Below, in pieces: positions 27,568 to 36,446 of a DNA stretch of 64,000 nucleotides (the first letter of the stretch is position 1; the number at the start of each line of letters is the position of its first letter). Position numbers and translations under genes: made by a program. This DNA is from Acinetobacter seifertii (lineage in GTDB: Bacteria > Pseudomonadota > Gammaproteobacteria > Pseudomonadales > Moraxellaceae), in the NCBI RefSeq assembly GCF_000368065.1, contig NZ_KB851204.1, positions 1 to 64,000 of the forward strand, in the 5' to 3' direction. A model generated the notes under the pieces. It was not told the DNA's origin and searched no databases. It saw only the letters and a program-made list of their open reading frames with translations.

Positions 27568-27627
27568 ATGCATTCATTACAACATGGAAACTACAATCAG
27601 TGGGGTGGGAACTCGATTGTTAAATAA
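27568..27627 (+). CDS. possible 19-residue peptide ORF
   Basis: ATG to TAA, 19 codons, Asn/Gln/Gly-rich with a Trp. It sits between the divergent Panacea unit and the disrupted membrane gene, on the latter's strand. GAGAG lies about 11 bases upstream. It could be a leader peptide for the membrane gene, or chance. Low confidence. Confidence 0.2.
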   Translation: MHSLQHGNYNQWGGNSIVK

Positions 27628-27722
27628 AAAAAATTAGTGAAATACATGAAGAAAAACCAAGTTAAAATTAATTTACTAGTGTGTAAAATACATAAAAATA
27701 TATTAATTAATCCGGAGTGAAA

Positions 27723-27857
27723 ATGTTATTTGATATCTTTGAAAATATCTTTAAAAATGGTGGGAGAAATTTACTGTTGATAGGGACTGTTGGTACGTTA
27801 GGAATTTCACTCTACTTAGCAGGACTTTATTATTTTGATGATTTTGTTGTTTATATA
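27723..27857 (+). pseudogene. membrane/coiled-coil protein, 5' part (split by IS)
   Basis: The first 45 codons of an AT-rich gene, with a good ribosome site (CCGGAG, 7 bases before ATG 27723) and one membrane helix (about residues 17-37). A minus-strand IS3-family element enters at 27858, where its TGA end happens to provide an immediate stop. Removing the IS and one ATA copy joins this piece in frame to 29170-29925, giving 296 residues. The 45-residue stub is unlikely to work alone. Confidence 0.8.
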
Positions 27858-27896
27858 TGAACCGTACCGGGTTTGTCGGAGACTTTTTTATTTAAG

Positions 27897-28799
27897 TTAG
27901 GCCACCTGACCTAACGGGTTAATCTTATCATAGTACATTGCTTCAAACTCAAAAGGCGATACATAACCCAGTGCACTGTGTACACGCTTTTTATTGAACC
28001 AATCTACCCAGTTTAGTGTCGCAAGTTGTACATCTGCTAAACCTTGCCAATCTGCTTTTAAATATTCAATCACCTCTGTTTTGTATAAGCCATTCACCGT
28101 TTCAGCCAAAGCATTATCGTATGAATCACCAGTTGTACCGACTGATGCTCGTAAATTTGCTGCTTCCAAACGATGGGTGTAACGAATAGAAAGGTATTGC
28201 ACGCCTCTGTCGGAATGATGAATTACATTCTTTGGCATACCGCGAGCATGTAACGCTTGTTCCAGTGCATCAAGGACCATGTCTGTATTCATCCGTGTTG
28301 ATACTTTCCAGCCAACAATTGCCCGTGAGAAAACATCAATCATAAAGGCGGTATACACCCAGCCTGAATGGGTTTGAATATATGTGAAGTCTGCGACCCA
28401 CAGCTGATCTGGATGATCAGCACTAAAATTCCGTTTCACCAAGTCGGCTGCTCGTTTTTGATCATCTCTGCTACGTGTCGTTTGTTTGTTCTTACCACGC
28501 CAAACACCTTGTATTCCTAGCTGTTGCATCAATCGAGCAACTGTACAGCGCGCAACAATATAACCTTCCCGTTTCAGTTTTTGCCAGACTTTACGTACAC
28601 CATACCGACCTGAACTTTCCTGCCAAATTCGTTTAATTTGTTCAGCATGATGCAGGTCATGTAGATCTCTTTTCGCTCGATGTTCTGGATTGTCCGCAAG
28701 ATCTAAAGTTCGATAATAGGTTGAAGTTGCGATTGGTAGAATTCTACAAATCGCCTCAACACCGTATAGGTCTTTATGGTTATGAATGAAATCCACCAT
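27897..28799 (-). CDS. IS3-family transposase OrfB (DDE integrase core)
   Basis: A 300-residue catalytic subunit. It has an HTH_21-like N-terminal region (SGRYGVRKVWQKLKREG) and the rve core with D-D-E residues in WVADFTYIQ, HHSDRGVQY and NALAETVNGLYK. Its ATG overlaps the orfA stop by one base (TAATG), allowing coupling; -1 slippage on the T-rich run near the end of orfA could also give a fusion. It appears intact. Confidence 0.93.
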   Translation of the reverse strand: MVDFIHNHKDLYGVEAICRILPIATSTYYRTLDLADNPEHRAKRDLHDLHHAEQIKRIWQESSGRYGVRKVWQKLKREGYIVARCTVARLMQQLGIQGVWRGKNKQTTRSRDDQKRAADLVKRNFSADHPDQLWVADFTYIQTHSGWVYTAFMIDVFSRAIVGWKVSTRMNTDMVLDALEQALHARGMPKNVIHHSDRGVQYLSIRYTHRLEAANLRASVGTTGDSYDNALAETVNGLYKTEVIEYLKADWQGLADVQLATLNWVDWFNKKRVHSALGYVSPFEFEAMYYDKINPLGQVA

Positions 28800-29116
28800 T
28801 ATTTGTGTGGGCGGTCGAGCTCCGCCTGGGCGAAAAAAGCAGCTGCTTTACGTAGAATTTCATTGGCTCGCTGCAGTTCTTTATTTTCGCGTTCAAGTTG
28901 TTTAATGCGTTCTTGGTCTGAAAGCTGCTGTACTTTAATTGGATTCTGTTGATTCAAATGCTTCTGATGCCAGGAACGTAGTGTTTCAGGAGTACAGCCA
29001 ATCTTGGGAGCAATTGCTGTGATTGCAGCCCAAGTAGAAGGATAATCTTTTTCGGATTCAATCAATAATTGAACCGCTCTATCTCTGATTTCAGGGGTGT
29101 ATTTTACTTTTTTCAT
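28799..29116 (-). CDS. IS3-family transposase OrfA
   Basis: A 105-residue helix-turn-helix transposase subunit (transposase_8): YTPEIRDRAVQLL, an HTH with GCTPETLRSWHQKH, then a coiled coil QERIKQLERENKELQRANEILRKAAAFF. A TTTTTTC run lies in the last part, a possible frameshift site into orfB. Reading starts 50 bases inside the right inverted repeat. Confidence 0.92.
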   Translation of the reverse strand: MKKVKYTPEIRDRAVQLLIESEKDYPSTWAAITAIAPKIGCTPETLRSWHQKHLNQQNPIKVQQLSDQERIKQLERENKELQRANEILRKAAAFFAQAELDRPHK

Positions 29117-29169
29117 CGGGACATTCTCTCAAGAAAAGTGGTCTCCGACAAACCCGGTACGGTTCAATA

Positions 29170-29925
29170 ACGGCATTTAGAACACTTATACCATTTCTGG
29201 GAGTTTTTATAGCTGCAATAATTACACCATTACTATTAAATTATCTAAACTTTTATAAATATGAAATAAGAGCAGAAAATGCTGAAAAATTAGATTTTAA
29301 GGTTTATGAACTTGAAGAACGATTGCAAGAAATAGAACGAACAGCTTTCAATAATATCTTAGTTGAAAGTTTAGCAAATGATGATGATCAACATAAAAAA
29401 GACAATCTATGGAAACTTATTCTAAAATATTCTTATGAATCAGTTCAAAGAATCAATATTGAAAAAGATAGTTTATCTAGAAGGGGTAATCTAAACCTTC
29501 TAATTGGTATGTTTTTAAGTATAAGTGGAATTGTTGTCCTTGGTATTTCAGTTTTTAATTTTGTTAGTGTTGGTGATTTTAATGACGTAATAACAAAAAT
29601 GATTCCAAGATTTTTGTTTGTTGTATTAATAGAAGTTTTTGCTTATTTCTTTTTAAATTTATATAGAAAGAGTCTTGAAGATATTAAGTACTATCAAAAT
29701 GAGTTGACAAATTTAGAAGCAAAATATTTGTCCTTACAAACATCACTAGCAATTAATAATTATAAGCTTATTAATAGTGTAGTTGAACAGCTTGTAAAAA
29801 CTGAACGAAATTTTATTCTGGAGAAAGATCAATCAACAATTGAAATAGAAAAAGAACGAATTAATTCTAACAATACCAATAATACATTGCAGGTACTAAA
29901 AGATATTTTTAAAAATAAAGTCTAA
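29170..29925 (+). pseudogene. membrane/coiled-coil protein, 3' part (split by IS)
   Basis: Residues 46-296 of the interrupted gene begun at 27723. It supplies three more membrane helices (about residues 50-69, 149-173 and 187-207 of the joined protein), a charged helix EKLDFKVYELEERLQEIE between the second and third, and a long C-terminal coiled coil (about 210-285). The first possible internal start (TTG 29323) would give a 200-residue fragment. The DNA is strongly AT-rich compared with glnE and ilvE, suggesting transfer. I do not recognise the family; the topology resembles membrane-anchored effector or scaffold proteins. Confidence 0.75.
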
Positions 29926-30437
29926 GTGAATATTGATCCTTCAAAGTATCTAAGCTACTTTACATTTACAATCCACATGGTGGTCGAGTTTGGTAGCTCG
30001 TTTCAGAAAGGCAGACAATCTGCTGCTTAATAAGTGATATTTTTTGTCTGAAGGTCTGTGAGCCTTTTATGTAAGAGCGGGCATTAGACTTTGTATTCGC
30101 GCTTTTTGTTGAGTGTTCAGTAGTAATCTAATCTTATTTGTTCTGGCTTTCAGAACTCTTATTTAACTAATATTTTTTGACCATCTTTTACGAGTATTCT
30201 GAACTCGCATTTCTAACATCTTACAACTCTCTACCTTCAAACATTTGTTGTATTTTCCTAAAAACTACCTACTTTATGTATCTGAAAACCTTTAACTGAA
30301 ACTTCACATTTCTATTTTGAAAAGAACGTTGCTCTTTTTATGTACTGTGTTAAAGTTTGTATTAGATCATAATGATTATAAGTACATTTCTTGAAAGCGG
30401 TTCCGACCAACAACGACAAAATCTGTGAGGCGGGCAA
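29926..30437 (+). other. 512-base non-coding stretch
   Basis: No credible gene on either strand. It is AT-rich with small hairpins, such as GCAGA/TCTGC near 30010-30022 and an imperfect AGCG...CGCTTTTT structure around 30087-30115 that could end the transcript of the broken membrane gene. The last 100 bases should hold the promoter of the histidine kinase. I saw no copy of the tRNA-Leu 3' end that would mark an attachment site. Confidence 0.5.
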
Positions 30438-31709
30438 ATGACATTCCAGCGTTTAGAACTACATCAGATCGAGCAGTTAAGTGCTTGTAGAATATCACTA
30501 TTACTTGGATTAAATGCCGAGCAGAACTATATCGAGCAATTTTTCCGATTTAGTCTTCGTCTGTTGAAGTGTCAAAAAGCCTTATTAACTTTTAATCAGG
30601 AACCTTACTTTTGGCACCGTTGCCCTGAAGGTATAACTGCAATTTCGTTTAAGCCTTCGAAGCATTTGAAACAGTGCTTTGCTAAACAACAGATCATTAA
30701 TCATCTGCATCCTTCCTATCAAAACTTGACCAACTATTTAAAAGAACTAAACATCGAGTGCAGTAGGGCATTGGCTGTACATCTTTTACATCCTGATAAG
30801 ACTTCGATGGGCTTTGCTGTCTTTTTTGATGATGATGCAGCTACCTTTGAAGATGATGATATTCAATTGCTGCTCGATTATTGTTCTACGTTTATGCAAC
30901 AGGTTGAGTTGAAGTTTAACTATGAAGAGTTAAACGAACTTTACGAACAACAGGTGGCAATTAATTCAAGTAAAACAAAATTTTTCTCGATTATTTCGCA
31001 TGACTTACGTGCGCCATTTCATGGGTTACTTGGTTTTTCCGAGGTACTTGCCAAAGAGCGCGAGACTTTAGATGAATCTAGTATTCAAAATATTGCAGAT
31101 TATTTATATGAAACCTCGCAATCGACCTATAACTTGCTTGAAAGTTTACTGACATGGGCCATGGCAGAGGGCGGGCGTTTTGTTTATCATCCAATTAACT
31201 TTAAGCTGAGACAAGTGAGTAATATTGTTTGTGATGTACTGCGTACCTTAGCGATAAAGAAAAATATTGAACTAGTGAATGATGTTCCAGAAGATTTAAA
31301 TATCTATGCTGATATTAATATGATGACTTCTGTGATTCAAAACTTGGTATCAAACGCGTTGAAATTTACCGATATTGATGGCTCAGGCAAAGTTTTTATA
31401 GAAGCTAGACAAGCTGATAAAAATATAGAAATAACAGTTCGAGACACCGGTTTGGGTATGACAGAGCAACAAATCAAAAATTTGTTCCATCCACGTATTA
31501 CAGCCAGCTTTAAAGGTACGGCAGGCGAGAAAGGCGCTGGTCTAGGTTTAAGCCTTTGTAAGCGTTTTATTGAAATTAACCAAGGGCAAATTAATGTTGG
31601 TTCCAAAGAGGGCGTAGGAACAACATTTAAGGTTTTACTACCTTCAGCTCAAGAAAGTCATGACGCACTGACCGAACATCATTCTTCACCAGAAGCAAAA
31701 TTAGTCTAA
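30438..31709 (+). CDS. orphan sensor histidine kinase
   Basis: A 423-residue kinase without membrane helices. The N-terminal part (about 10-155) resembles a GAF-type sensor domain. A short coiled linker leads to a HisKA domain with SIISHDLRAPFHG (phosphorylated His188), then a HATPase domain with NLVSNALKF (N box), DTGLGM (G1) and GAGLGLSLCKRF (G2). It is therefore probably a cytoplasmic sensor. No response regulator is next to it; glnE follows after 67 bases, but a functional tie is not shown. The start has a GAGGCGGG ribosome site. Confidence 0.85.
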   Translation: MTFQRLELHQIEQLSACRISLLLGLNAEQNYIEQFFRFSLRLLKCQKALLTFNQEPYFWHRCPEGITAISFKPSKHLKQCFAKQQIINHLHPSYQNLTNYLKELNIECSRALAVHLLHPDKTSMGFAVFFDDDAATFEDDDIQLLLDYCSTFMQQVELKFNYEELNELYEQQVAINSSKTKFFSIISHDLRAPFHGLLGFSEVLAKERETLDESSIQNIADYLYETSQSTYNLLESLLTWAMAEGGRFVYHPINFKLRQVSNIVCDVLRTLAIKKNIELVNDVPEDLNIYADINMMTSVIQNLVSNALKFTDIDGSGKVFIEARQADKNIEITVRDTGLGMTEQQIKNLFHPRITASFKGTAGEKGAGLGLSLCKRFIEINQGQINVGSKEGVGTTFKVLLPSAQESHDALTEHHSSPEAKLV

Positions 31710-31776
31710 TCCCTTTTCCTACCACTACTCGAACTGCTATAACTAAAAAGAGAGTACGAGGAAAAGAGCTTTTTAT

Positions 31777-34527
31777 ATGAATGCGGAGCAGTTACAAAAA
31801 ACATTGCGTGCTAGTCAGTACGCTGAACAAGTTTTAGGTTTGCATCAAGCTGTTTTAGAACAAGATTATCAAATAGATCAATTTGCTGCACCGCTCTCGA
31901 CCGAACAGATTTATCAATTTGTCCAAACTACATTAAATGGAATTGCTGACGAAATATCTTGGATGCGTGTATTACGCATTTTACGTAGTCGTTTAATGTT
32001 TCGTTGGATTTGGCAGGATGCCAATCAGCTTACCGATGTTGTGACACTCACTCGTGAACTTTCTGACTTTGCTGATGCCAGTATTTGTGCAGCAAAAGAC
32101 TTTGCACGTGTTGCACTTGTGGCGAAACATGGTGAACCTGTGGGCTACTCTGGCAAAGTTCAAGATTTAATTGTGGTTGCCATGGGGAAGCTTGGGGCGC
32201 AAGAGCTTAACTTATCGAGTGATATTGACCTGATTTTTGCCTTTGATGAACAAGGTGAAACCAATGGCCGAAAATGCATAGATGTACAGCAGTTCTGTAT
32301 TTTATGGGGACAAAAACTTATTTATTTACTTGAACACATTACTGCCGATGGTTTTGTGTTTCGAGTTGATATGCGCTTACGTCCTTGGGGCGATGGCTCT
32401 GCCTTAGCGATTAGTCATGCCGCTTTAGAAAAATATTTAAGTCAGCATGGTCGTGAGTGGGAACGCTATGCGTGGATTAAAGCCCGTGTTGTGACTGGTG
32501 GCAAAGAAGGACAAGACTTGTTAGAGATGACACGTCCTTTTGTATTCCGCCGTTATGTCGATTACACCGCTTTTGCCGCTATGCGTGATATGAAAGCCAT
32601 GATTGAGCGTGAAGTCCTGCGCCGACATATTGAAGATGATATTAAGCTCGGGGCGGGGGGGATTCGCGAAATTGAGTTTATTGTTCAGGTCTTCCAGCTT
32701 ATTTACGGCGGATCTAAACGCGAGTTACAAGATCGTCAGTGCTTAGTCAGTCTAGAGCATATTGGCGAAGCAGGCTTGTTAGAAAAGCAGGCGGTATTCG
32801 AGCTTAAAGATGCTTACTTGTTTTTACGTCGTGTTGAACATGCAATTCAAGCGCTCAATGACCAGCAAACTCAGCTATTACCAGAAGAAGTTGACCTAAG
32901 ACAACGCATTATAGATACATTGGGTTTTGTTAGCTGGAATGAATTTATTAATGTTCTTGACGAGAAACGTCAAAAAGTTAAAGTTCAATTTAAACAACTG
33001 ATTGAGGATACAAGTTCTAATGCTGCAACTGAGAACTTTGGACAGTTAGAACAACAGCTAGATGAAGTGCTAGATGATAATGCGAAAAATTTGATTCATG
33101 AATTTTGGCATGGGCATGCACTTAAAAAACTTCCTTCAAATGCGGTGCAGCGTTTAAAAACTTTCTGGCCTCACTTGATTGAAGCGATCTTGCAGTCAGA
33201 TCAACCGCAAACTGCACTGTTACGTTTAATGCCGCTCATTGAATCGGTCATGCGTCGAACTGTGTATTTGGTGATGTTGATTGAAAGTAAAGGGGCATTG
33301 CAACGCTTAGTGAAAATGGCGACGGTGAGTCCGTGGATTTGTGAAGAACTAACGCAATATCCGGTGCTGCTGGATGAGTTTTTATCGATGGATTTTGAGT
33401 TGCCAAAACGTAAGGATTTAGAAGACTCATTACGTCAGCAGTTGCTTCGTATTGAAATTGATCAAGTCGAAGACCAAATGCGAGCACTTCGCCTGTTTAA
33501 AAAGAGCAATGTACTCACGGTTGCTGCAAGTGATGTATTAGCTGAAAGCCCTCTTATGAAGGTATCTGATGCTTTGACAGATATTGCTGAAGTGAGTGTC
33601 AATGCAACCCTACATTTAGCTTATCAAACTGTGGCGAAGCGCCATGGTTACCCAAAGGATGTTGAAGGAAAGCGCTGCTCACTCGACTACAAAGCCTTTG
33701 CTGTTATTGGTTATGGCAAAGTGGGTGGCATTGAACTGGGCTATGGTTCTGACTTAGATCTTGTCTTTATCCATTATCTAGATGAACAAGCTGACACCGA
33801 TGGAACTAAGGCTATTAGTGGCTTTGAGTTTGCCATGCGTGTTGCTCAAAAGTTTATGTCCCTCATGACCACTCAAACGCTTGATGGTCGTGTCTATGAA
33901 ATTGATACACGCTTAAGACCTTCTGGTGAGGCTGGTTTATTAGTGACCAGTCTGAAAGCCTATGAACATTATCAGTTGAAAAGTGCATGGCTTTGGGAGC
34001 ACCAAGCACTCGTTCGAGCACGCTCTATCGCTGGTGATGAAACGCTTTGCCAAAAATTTGAAATATTTCGCCGCGAGATATTGACTCAATCTAGAGATGA
34101 GGCTTATGTTCGTGAGGAAGTGTTGAAAATGCGTCAGAAAATGAAAGACCACCTAGGTTCGTCTTCTGAACAAAAAAAACATGGTATTTTTCATTTAAAA
34201 CAGGACGCAGGTGGTATCGTAGATATCGAATTTATGGCACAGTATGCTGTACTTGCATGGAGCGGGACGAAACCCGATCTCGCCCATTATTCTGATAATG
34301 TAAGAATATTAGAAGATGCTGCTAAAGCAGACTGCTTATCCAGTGAAGATGCCACAGCATTAATTCGAGCCTATCTTAGTGAACGTGCCGAAAGCCACCG
34401 CTTAGCCCTTGCAAATCAATCCATGCAAGTCAGCGCAGCGGACTGGCGTAGTACCCGTGCGGTCGTTTGCAATTTATGGCAAAGATTAATAGACCCAACC
34501 GCCTCGGTTGAGTTGGATAGTGAATGA
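31777..34527 (+). CDS. glnE: glutamine synthetase adenylyltransferase/deadenylase GlnE
   Basis: A 916-residue bifunctional enzyme that switches glutamine synthetase off and on by adding or removing AMP, under PII control. It has two nucleotidyltransferase halves: the N-terminal deadenylase with LNLSSDIDLIF (about residue 145) and the C-terminal adenylyltransferase with GYGSDLDLVF (about residue 654), each followed by a GlnD PII-type helical domain with the GAGGIREIEF and DAGGIVDIEF motifs. Length and order are normal. ilvE follows closely. Confidence 0.97.
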   Translation: MNAEQLQKTLRASQYAEQVLGLHQAVLEQDYQIDQFAAPLSTEQIYQFVQTTLNGIADEISWMRVLRILRSRLMFRWIWQDANQLTDVVTLTRELSDFADASICAAKDFARVALVAKHGEPVGYSGKVQDLIVVAMGKLGAQELNLSSDIDLIFAFDEQGETNGRKCIDVQQFCILWGQKLIYLLEHITADGFVFRVDMRLRPWGDGSALAISHAALEKYLSQHGREWERYAWIKARVVTGGKEGQDLLEMTRPFVFRRYVDYTAFAAMRDMKAMIEREVLRRHIEDDIKLGAGGIREIEFIVQVFQLIYGGSKRELQDRQCLVSLEHIGEAGLLEKQAVFELKDAYLFLRRVEHAIQALNDQQTQLLPEEVDLRQRIIDTLGFVSWNEFINVLDEKRQKVKVQFKQLIEDTSSNAATENFGQLEQQLDEVLDDNAKNLIHEFWHGHALKKLPSNAVQRLKTFWPHLIEAILQSDQPQTALLRLMPLIESVMRRTVYLVMLIESKGALQRLVKMATVSPWICEELTQYPVLLDEFLSMDFELPKRKDLEDSLRQQLLRIEIDQVEDQMRALRLFKKSNVLTVAASDVLAESPLMKVSDALTDIAEVSVNATLHLAYQTVAKRHGYPKDVEGKRCSLDYKAFAVIGYGKVGGIELGYGSDLDLVFIHYLDEQADTDGTKAISGFEFAMRVAQKFMSLMTTQTLDGRVYEIDTRLRPSGEAGLLVTSLKAYEHYQLKSAWLWEHQALVRARSIAGDETLCQKFEIFRREILTQSRDEAYVREEVLKMRQKMKDHLGSSSEQKKHGIFHLKQDAGGIVDIEFMAQYAVLAWSGTKPDLAHYSDNVRILEDAAKADCLSSEDATALIRAYLSERAESHRLALANQSMQVSAADWRSTRAVVCNLWQRLIDPTASVELDSE

Positions 34528-34551
34528 TTTTATAACAATTTGGAGTGTTCC

Positions 34552-35478
34552 ATGAATTTGGCTGATCGTGATGGTTTTATTTGGCAAGATGGAAAATTGA
34601 TTGATTGGCGTGATGCAAAGATTCACGTTTTAACCCATACATTACACTACAGTATGGGCGTATTTGAGGGTGTTCGTGCTTATGAAACGCCTAAAGGTAC
34701 TGCCATTTTCCGTCTTCAAGACCACACAAAACGTTTGTTAAATTCAGCAAAAATTTATCAAATGAAAGTGCCGTATGATCAAGCAACGCTTGAACAAGCA
34801 CAAATTGATGTTGTTCGTGAAAATAAATTAGCTTCTTGCTATTTACGCCCATTAATCTGGATCGGTTCAGAGAAACTAGGTATTGCAGCAACAAATAACA
34901 CCATTCATGCCGCTGTTGCTGCATGGGCGTGGGGTGCATACCTTGGTGATGAAGCGATGGCTAAAGGTATTCGCGTTAAAACTTCATCATTTACTCACCA
35001 TCATCCAAACGTGACTATGTGTAAAGCAAAAGCATCTGGTAACTACACGTTGTCAATTCTTGCTCACCAAGAAGTTGCACACTCTGGTTACGATGAAGCA
35101 ATGCTCATGGACCCACAAGGTTATGTATGCCAAGGTTCTGGTGAAAACGTATTCTTGATTAAAGATGGCGTTTTACACACTCCAGATATCGCTGGTGGTG
35201 CACTTGACGGTATTACACGTCAAACTGTAATGACGATTGCTAGAGATCTTGGTTACCAAGTTGTTGAGCGTCGTATTACACGTGACGAATTCTATATCGC
35301 AGACGAAGCATTCTTCACAGGTACTGCTGCTGAAGTAACACCAATTCGTGAATATGATGACCGTCCAATTGGTTCGGGTACTCGTGGTCCAATTACCACT
35401 GAAATCCAAAAAACTTACTTTGATGCAGTTCAGGGTAGAAATCCGAAATATGAACACTGGTTAACTTACGTAAAATAA
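34552..35478 (+). CDS. ilvE: branched-chain amino acid aminotransferase
   Basis: A 308-residue PLP fold-type IV aminotransferase for the last step of valine, leucine and isoleucine synthesis. The motif CKAKASGNY holds the PLP lysine (about residue 159), and EAMLMDPQGYVCQGSGENVFLIKDG and EAFFTGTAAEVTPI are class IV signatures. The ATG at 34552, with TGGAG upstream, is chosen over a TTG at 34540. A terminator follows. In A. baumannii ilvE marks one border of the LOS outer-core locus, which indeed starts next. Confidence 0.96.
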   Translation: MNLADRDGFIWQDGKLIDWRDAKIHVLTHTLHYSMGVFEGVRAYETPKGTAIFRLQDHTKRLLNSAKIYQMKVPYDQATLEQAQIDVVRENKLASCYLRPLIWIGSEKLGIAATNNTIHAAVAAWAWGAYLGDEAMAKGIRVKTSSFTHHHPNVTMCKAKASGNYTLSILAHQEVAHSGYDEAMLMDPQGYVCQGSGENVFLIKDGVLHTPDIAGGALDGITRQTVMTIARDLGYQVVERRITRDEFYIADEAFFTGTAAEVTPIREYDDRPIGSGTRGPITTEIQKTYFDAVQGRNPKYEHWLTYVK

Positions 35479-35494
35479 GTTAATCCGTTAACAT

Positions 35495-35526
35495 AAAAAG
35501 GCGAACTTTAGTTTCGCCTTTTTATT
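35495..35526 (+). terminator. terminator of ilvE
   Basis: Stem AAAAAGGCGAA / TTCGCCTTTTT with a 7-base loop and a T run, between ilvE and the OC locus. Confidence 0.88.
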
Positions 35527-35545
35527 TTTGGGTTAGGGAGCTTTT

Positions 35546-36433
35546 ATGCATATTGTCTATGTCTCTGATGGTAAAGCAGGGCATCGCTCACAGGCTTTGG
35601 GTTTATTTCAGGCGATGCAGAGACAACAGGCAAATGCAACTTTTGAAGAAGTCTCTATTAATGACTTGCCTATTTTTTCTCTAATCAAAGCGCTTTTCTC
35701 TTCAAAAAATACTTTATTTGAACAAGCACCCGATTTTATATTTGGAGTCGGGAGCCATACGCACTTTCGTGTCTGGTTGCTAGGCAAAATTTTCATAAAG
35801 GCCAAGACCGTTATTTTAATGAAGCCGAATTTGCCGATTGCTTGGTTTGACTATGCCGTAATTCCCGAGCACGATGGTATTCCAGCAAATAGCCGCGTTA
35901 TTGTTACACGTGGTGCACTCAATCCAATTCGTAATGAAAACCGCCATCAAAAAGCCAGAATTTTAATTGCATTGGGTGGTTCATCTAAACGACATCAATG
36001 GAACCAAGAAAAAGTATTATTGAGTGTTCAACAAATAGTTGAGCATAATCCAAACTCTGAAATTATTTTAACGACCTCACGTCGTACCCCTGCGAAATTT
36101 ATCGATATTTTAAGACAGCAAAGCTTCGCCAAGTATTTACAGATATGTCCGGTTGAGCAAACCCCTCAAGGTTGGATTTTTGAAGAAATGCAAAAGGCAG
36201 AAGCGGTGTGGGTAACAGAAGATAGTGTTTCTATGATTTATGAGGCACTTACAGCAGGTTGCAGGGTTGGGGTCATAGAAATAGATCGCTTGAAACCAGA
36301 TCGAATTACTCTATCTATTGATAAAATGATTCAATCTAATTTAATTTCAACGAAGATGTCGATTGCAGAGTTGTCACAACCTCATCCTTTTAAAGAGGCA
36401 GAGCGTGTGGCAACATATCTATTAGCAAAATAA
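35546..36433 (+). CDS. ELM1/GtrOC1-like putative glycosyltransferase (OC locus)
   Basis: A 295-residue protein of the 'mitochondrial fission ELM1' family, whose bacterial members are taken to be glycosyltransferases. It has the family start VSDGKAGHRSQALGL, the FGVGSHTHFRVWLL segment, ALGGSSKRHQW in the middle and the C-terminal ILTTSRRTP ... VTEDSVSMIYEALTAGC sequence. It is the first gene of the outer-core locus after ilvE, with GGGAGC upstream of the ATG. It probably adds a sugar to the lipooligosaccharide core. Its donor and linkage are unknown. Confidence 0.8.
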   Translation: MHIVYVSDGKAGHRSQALGLFQAMQRQQANATFEEVSINDLPIFSLIKALFSSKNTLFEQAPDFIFGVGSHTHFRVWLLGKIFIKAKTVILMKPNLPIAWFDYAVIPEHDGIPANSRVIVTRGALNPIRNENRHQKARILIALGGSSKRHQWNQEKVLLSVQQIVEHNPNSEIILTTSRRTPAKFIDILRQQSFAKYLQICPVEQTPQGWIFEEMQKAEAVWVTEDSVSMIYEALTAGCRVGVIEIDRLKPDRITLSIDKMIQSNLISTKMSIAELSQPHPFKEAERVATYLLAK

Positions 36434-36446
36434 TGAGTTTGGCACT

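Larger units (their letters stand above)
27858..29166 (-). mobile_element. complete IS3-family insertion sequence (1309 bp), second type
   Basis: The ends share the first 26 bases (TGAACCGTACC, then GGGTTTGTCGGAGAC) as a perfect inverted repeat at 27858-27883 and 29141-29166. A 3-bp ATA target duplication flanks it (27855-27857 and 29167-29169). It carries orfA and orfB with a one-base overlap. The ends and proteins differ clearly from the IS at 6292, so it is a separate lineage within the IS3 family. No IS name is assigned. Confidence 0.94.

Noticed and set aside
26115..30437. Attachment-site direct repeat of the tRNA-Leu 3' end
   Set aside because: I looked for the GGTTCGAGTCC...CTCGGGACCA sequence again downstream and did not see it, so no att pair is claimed.
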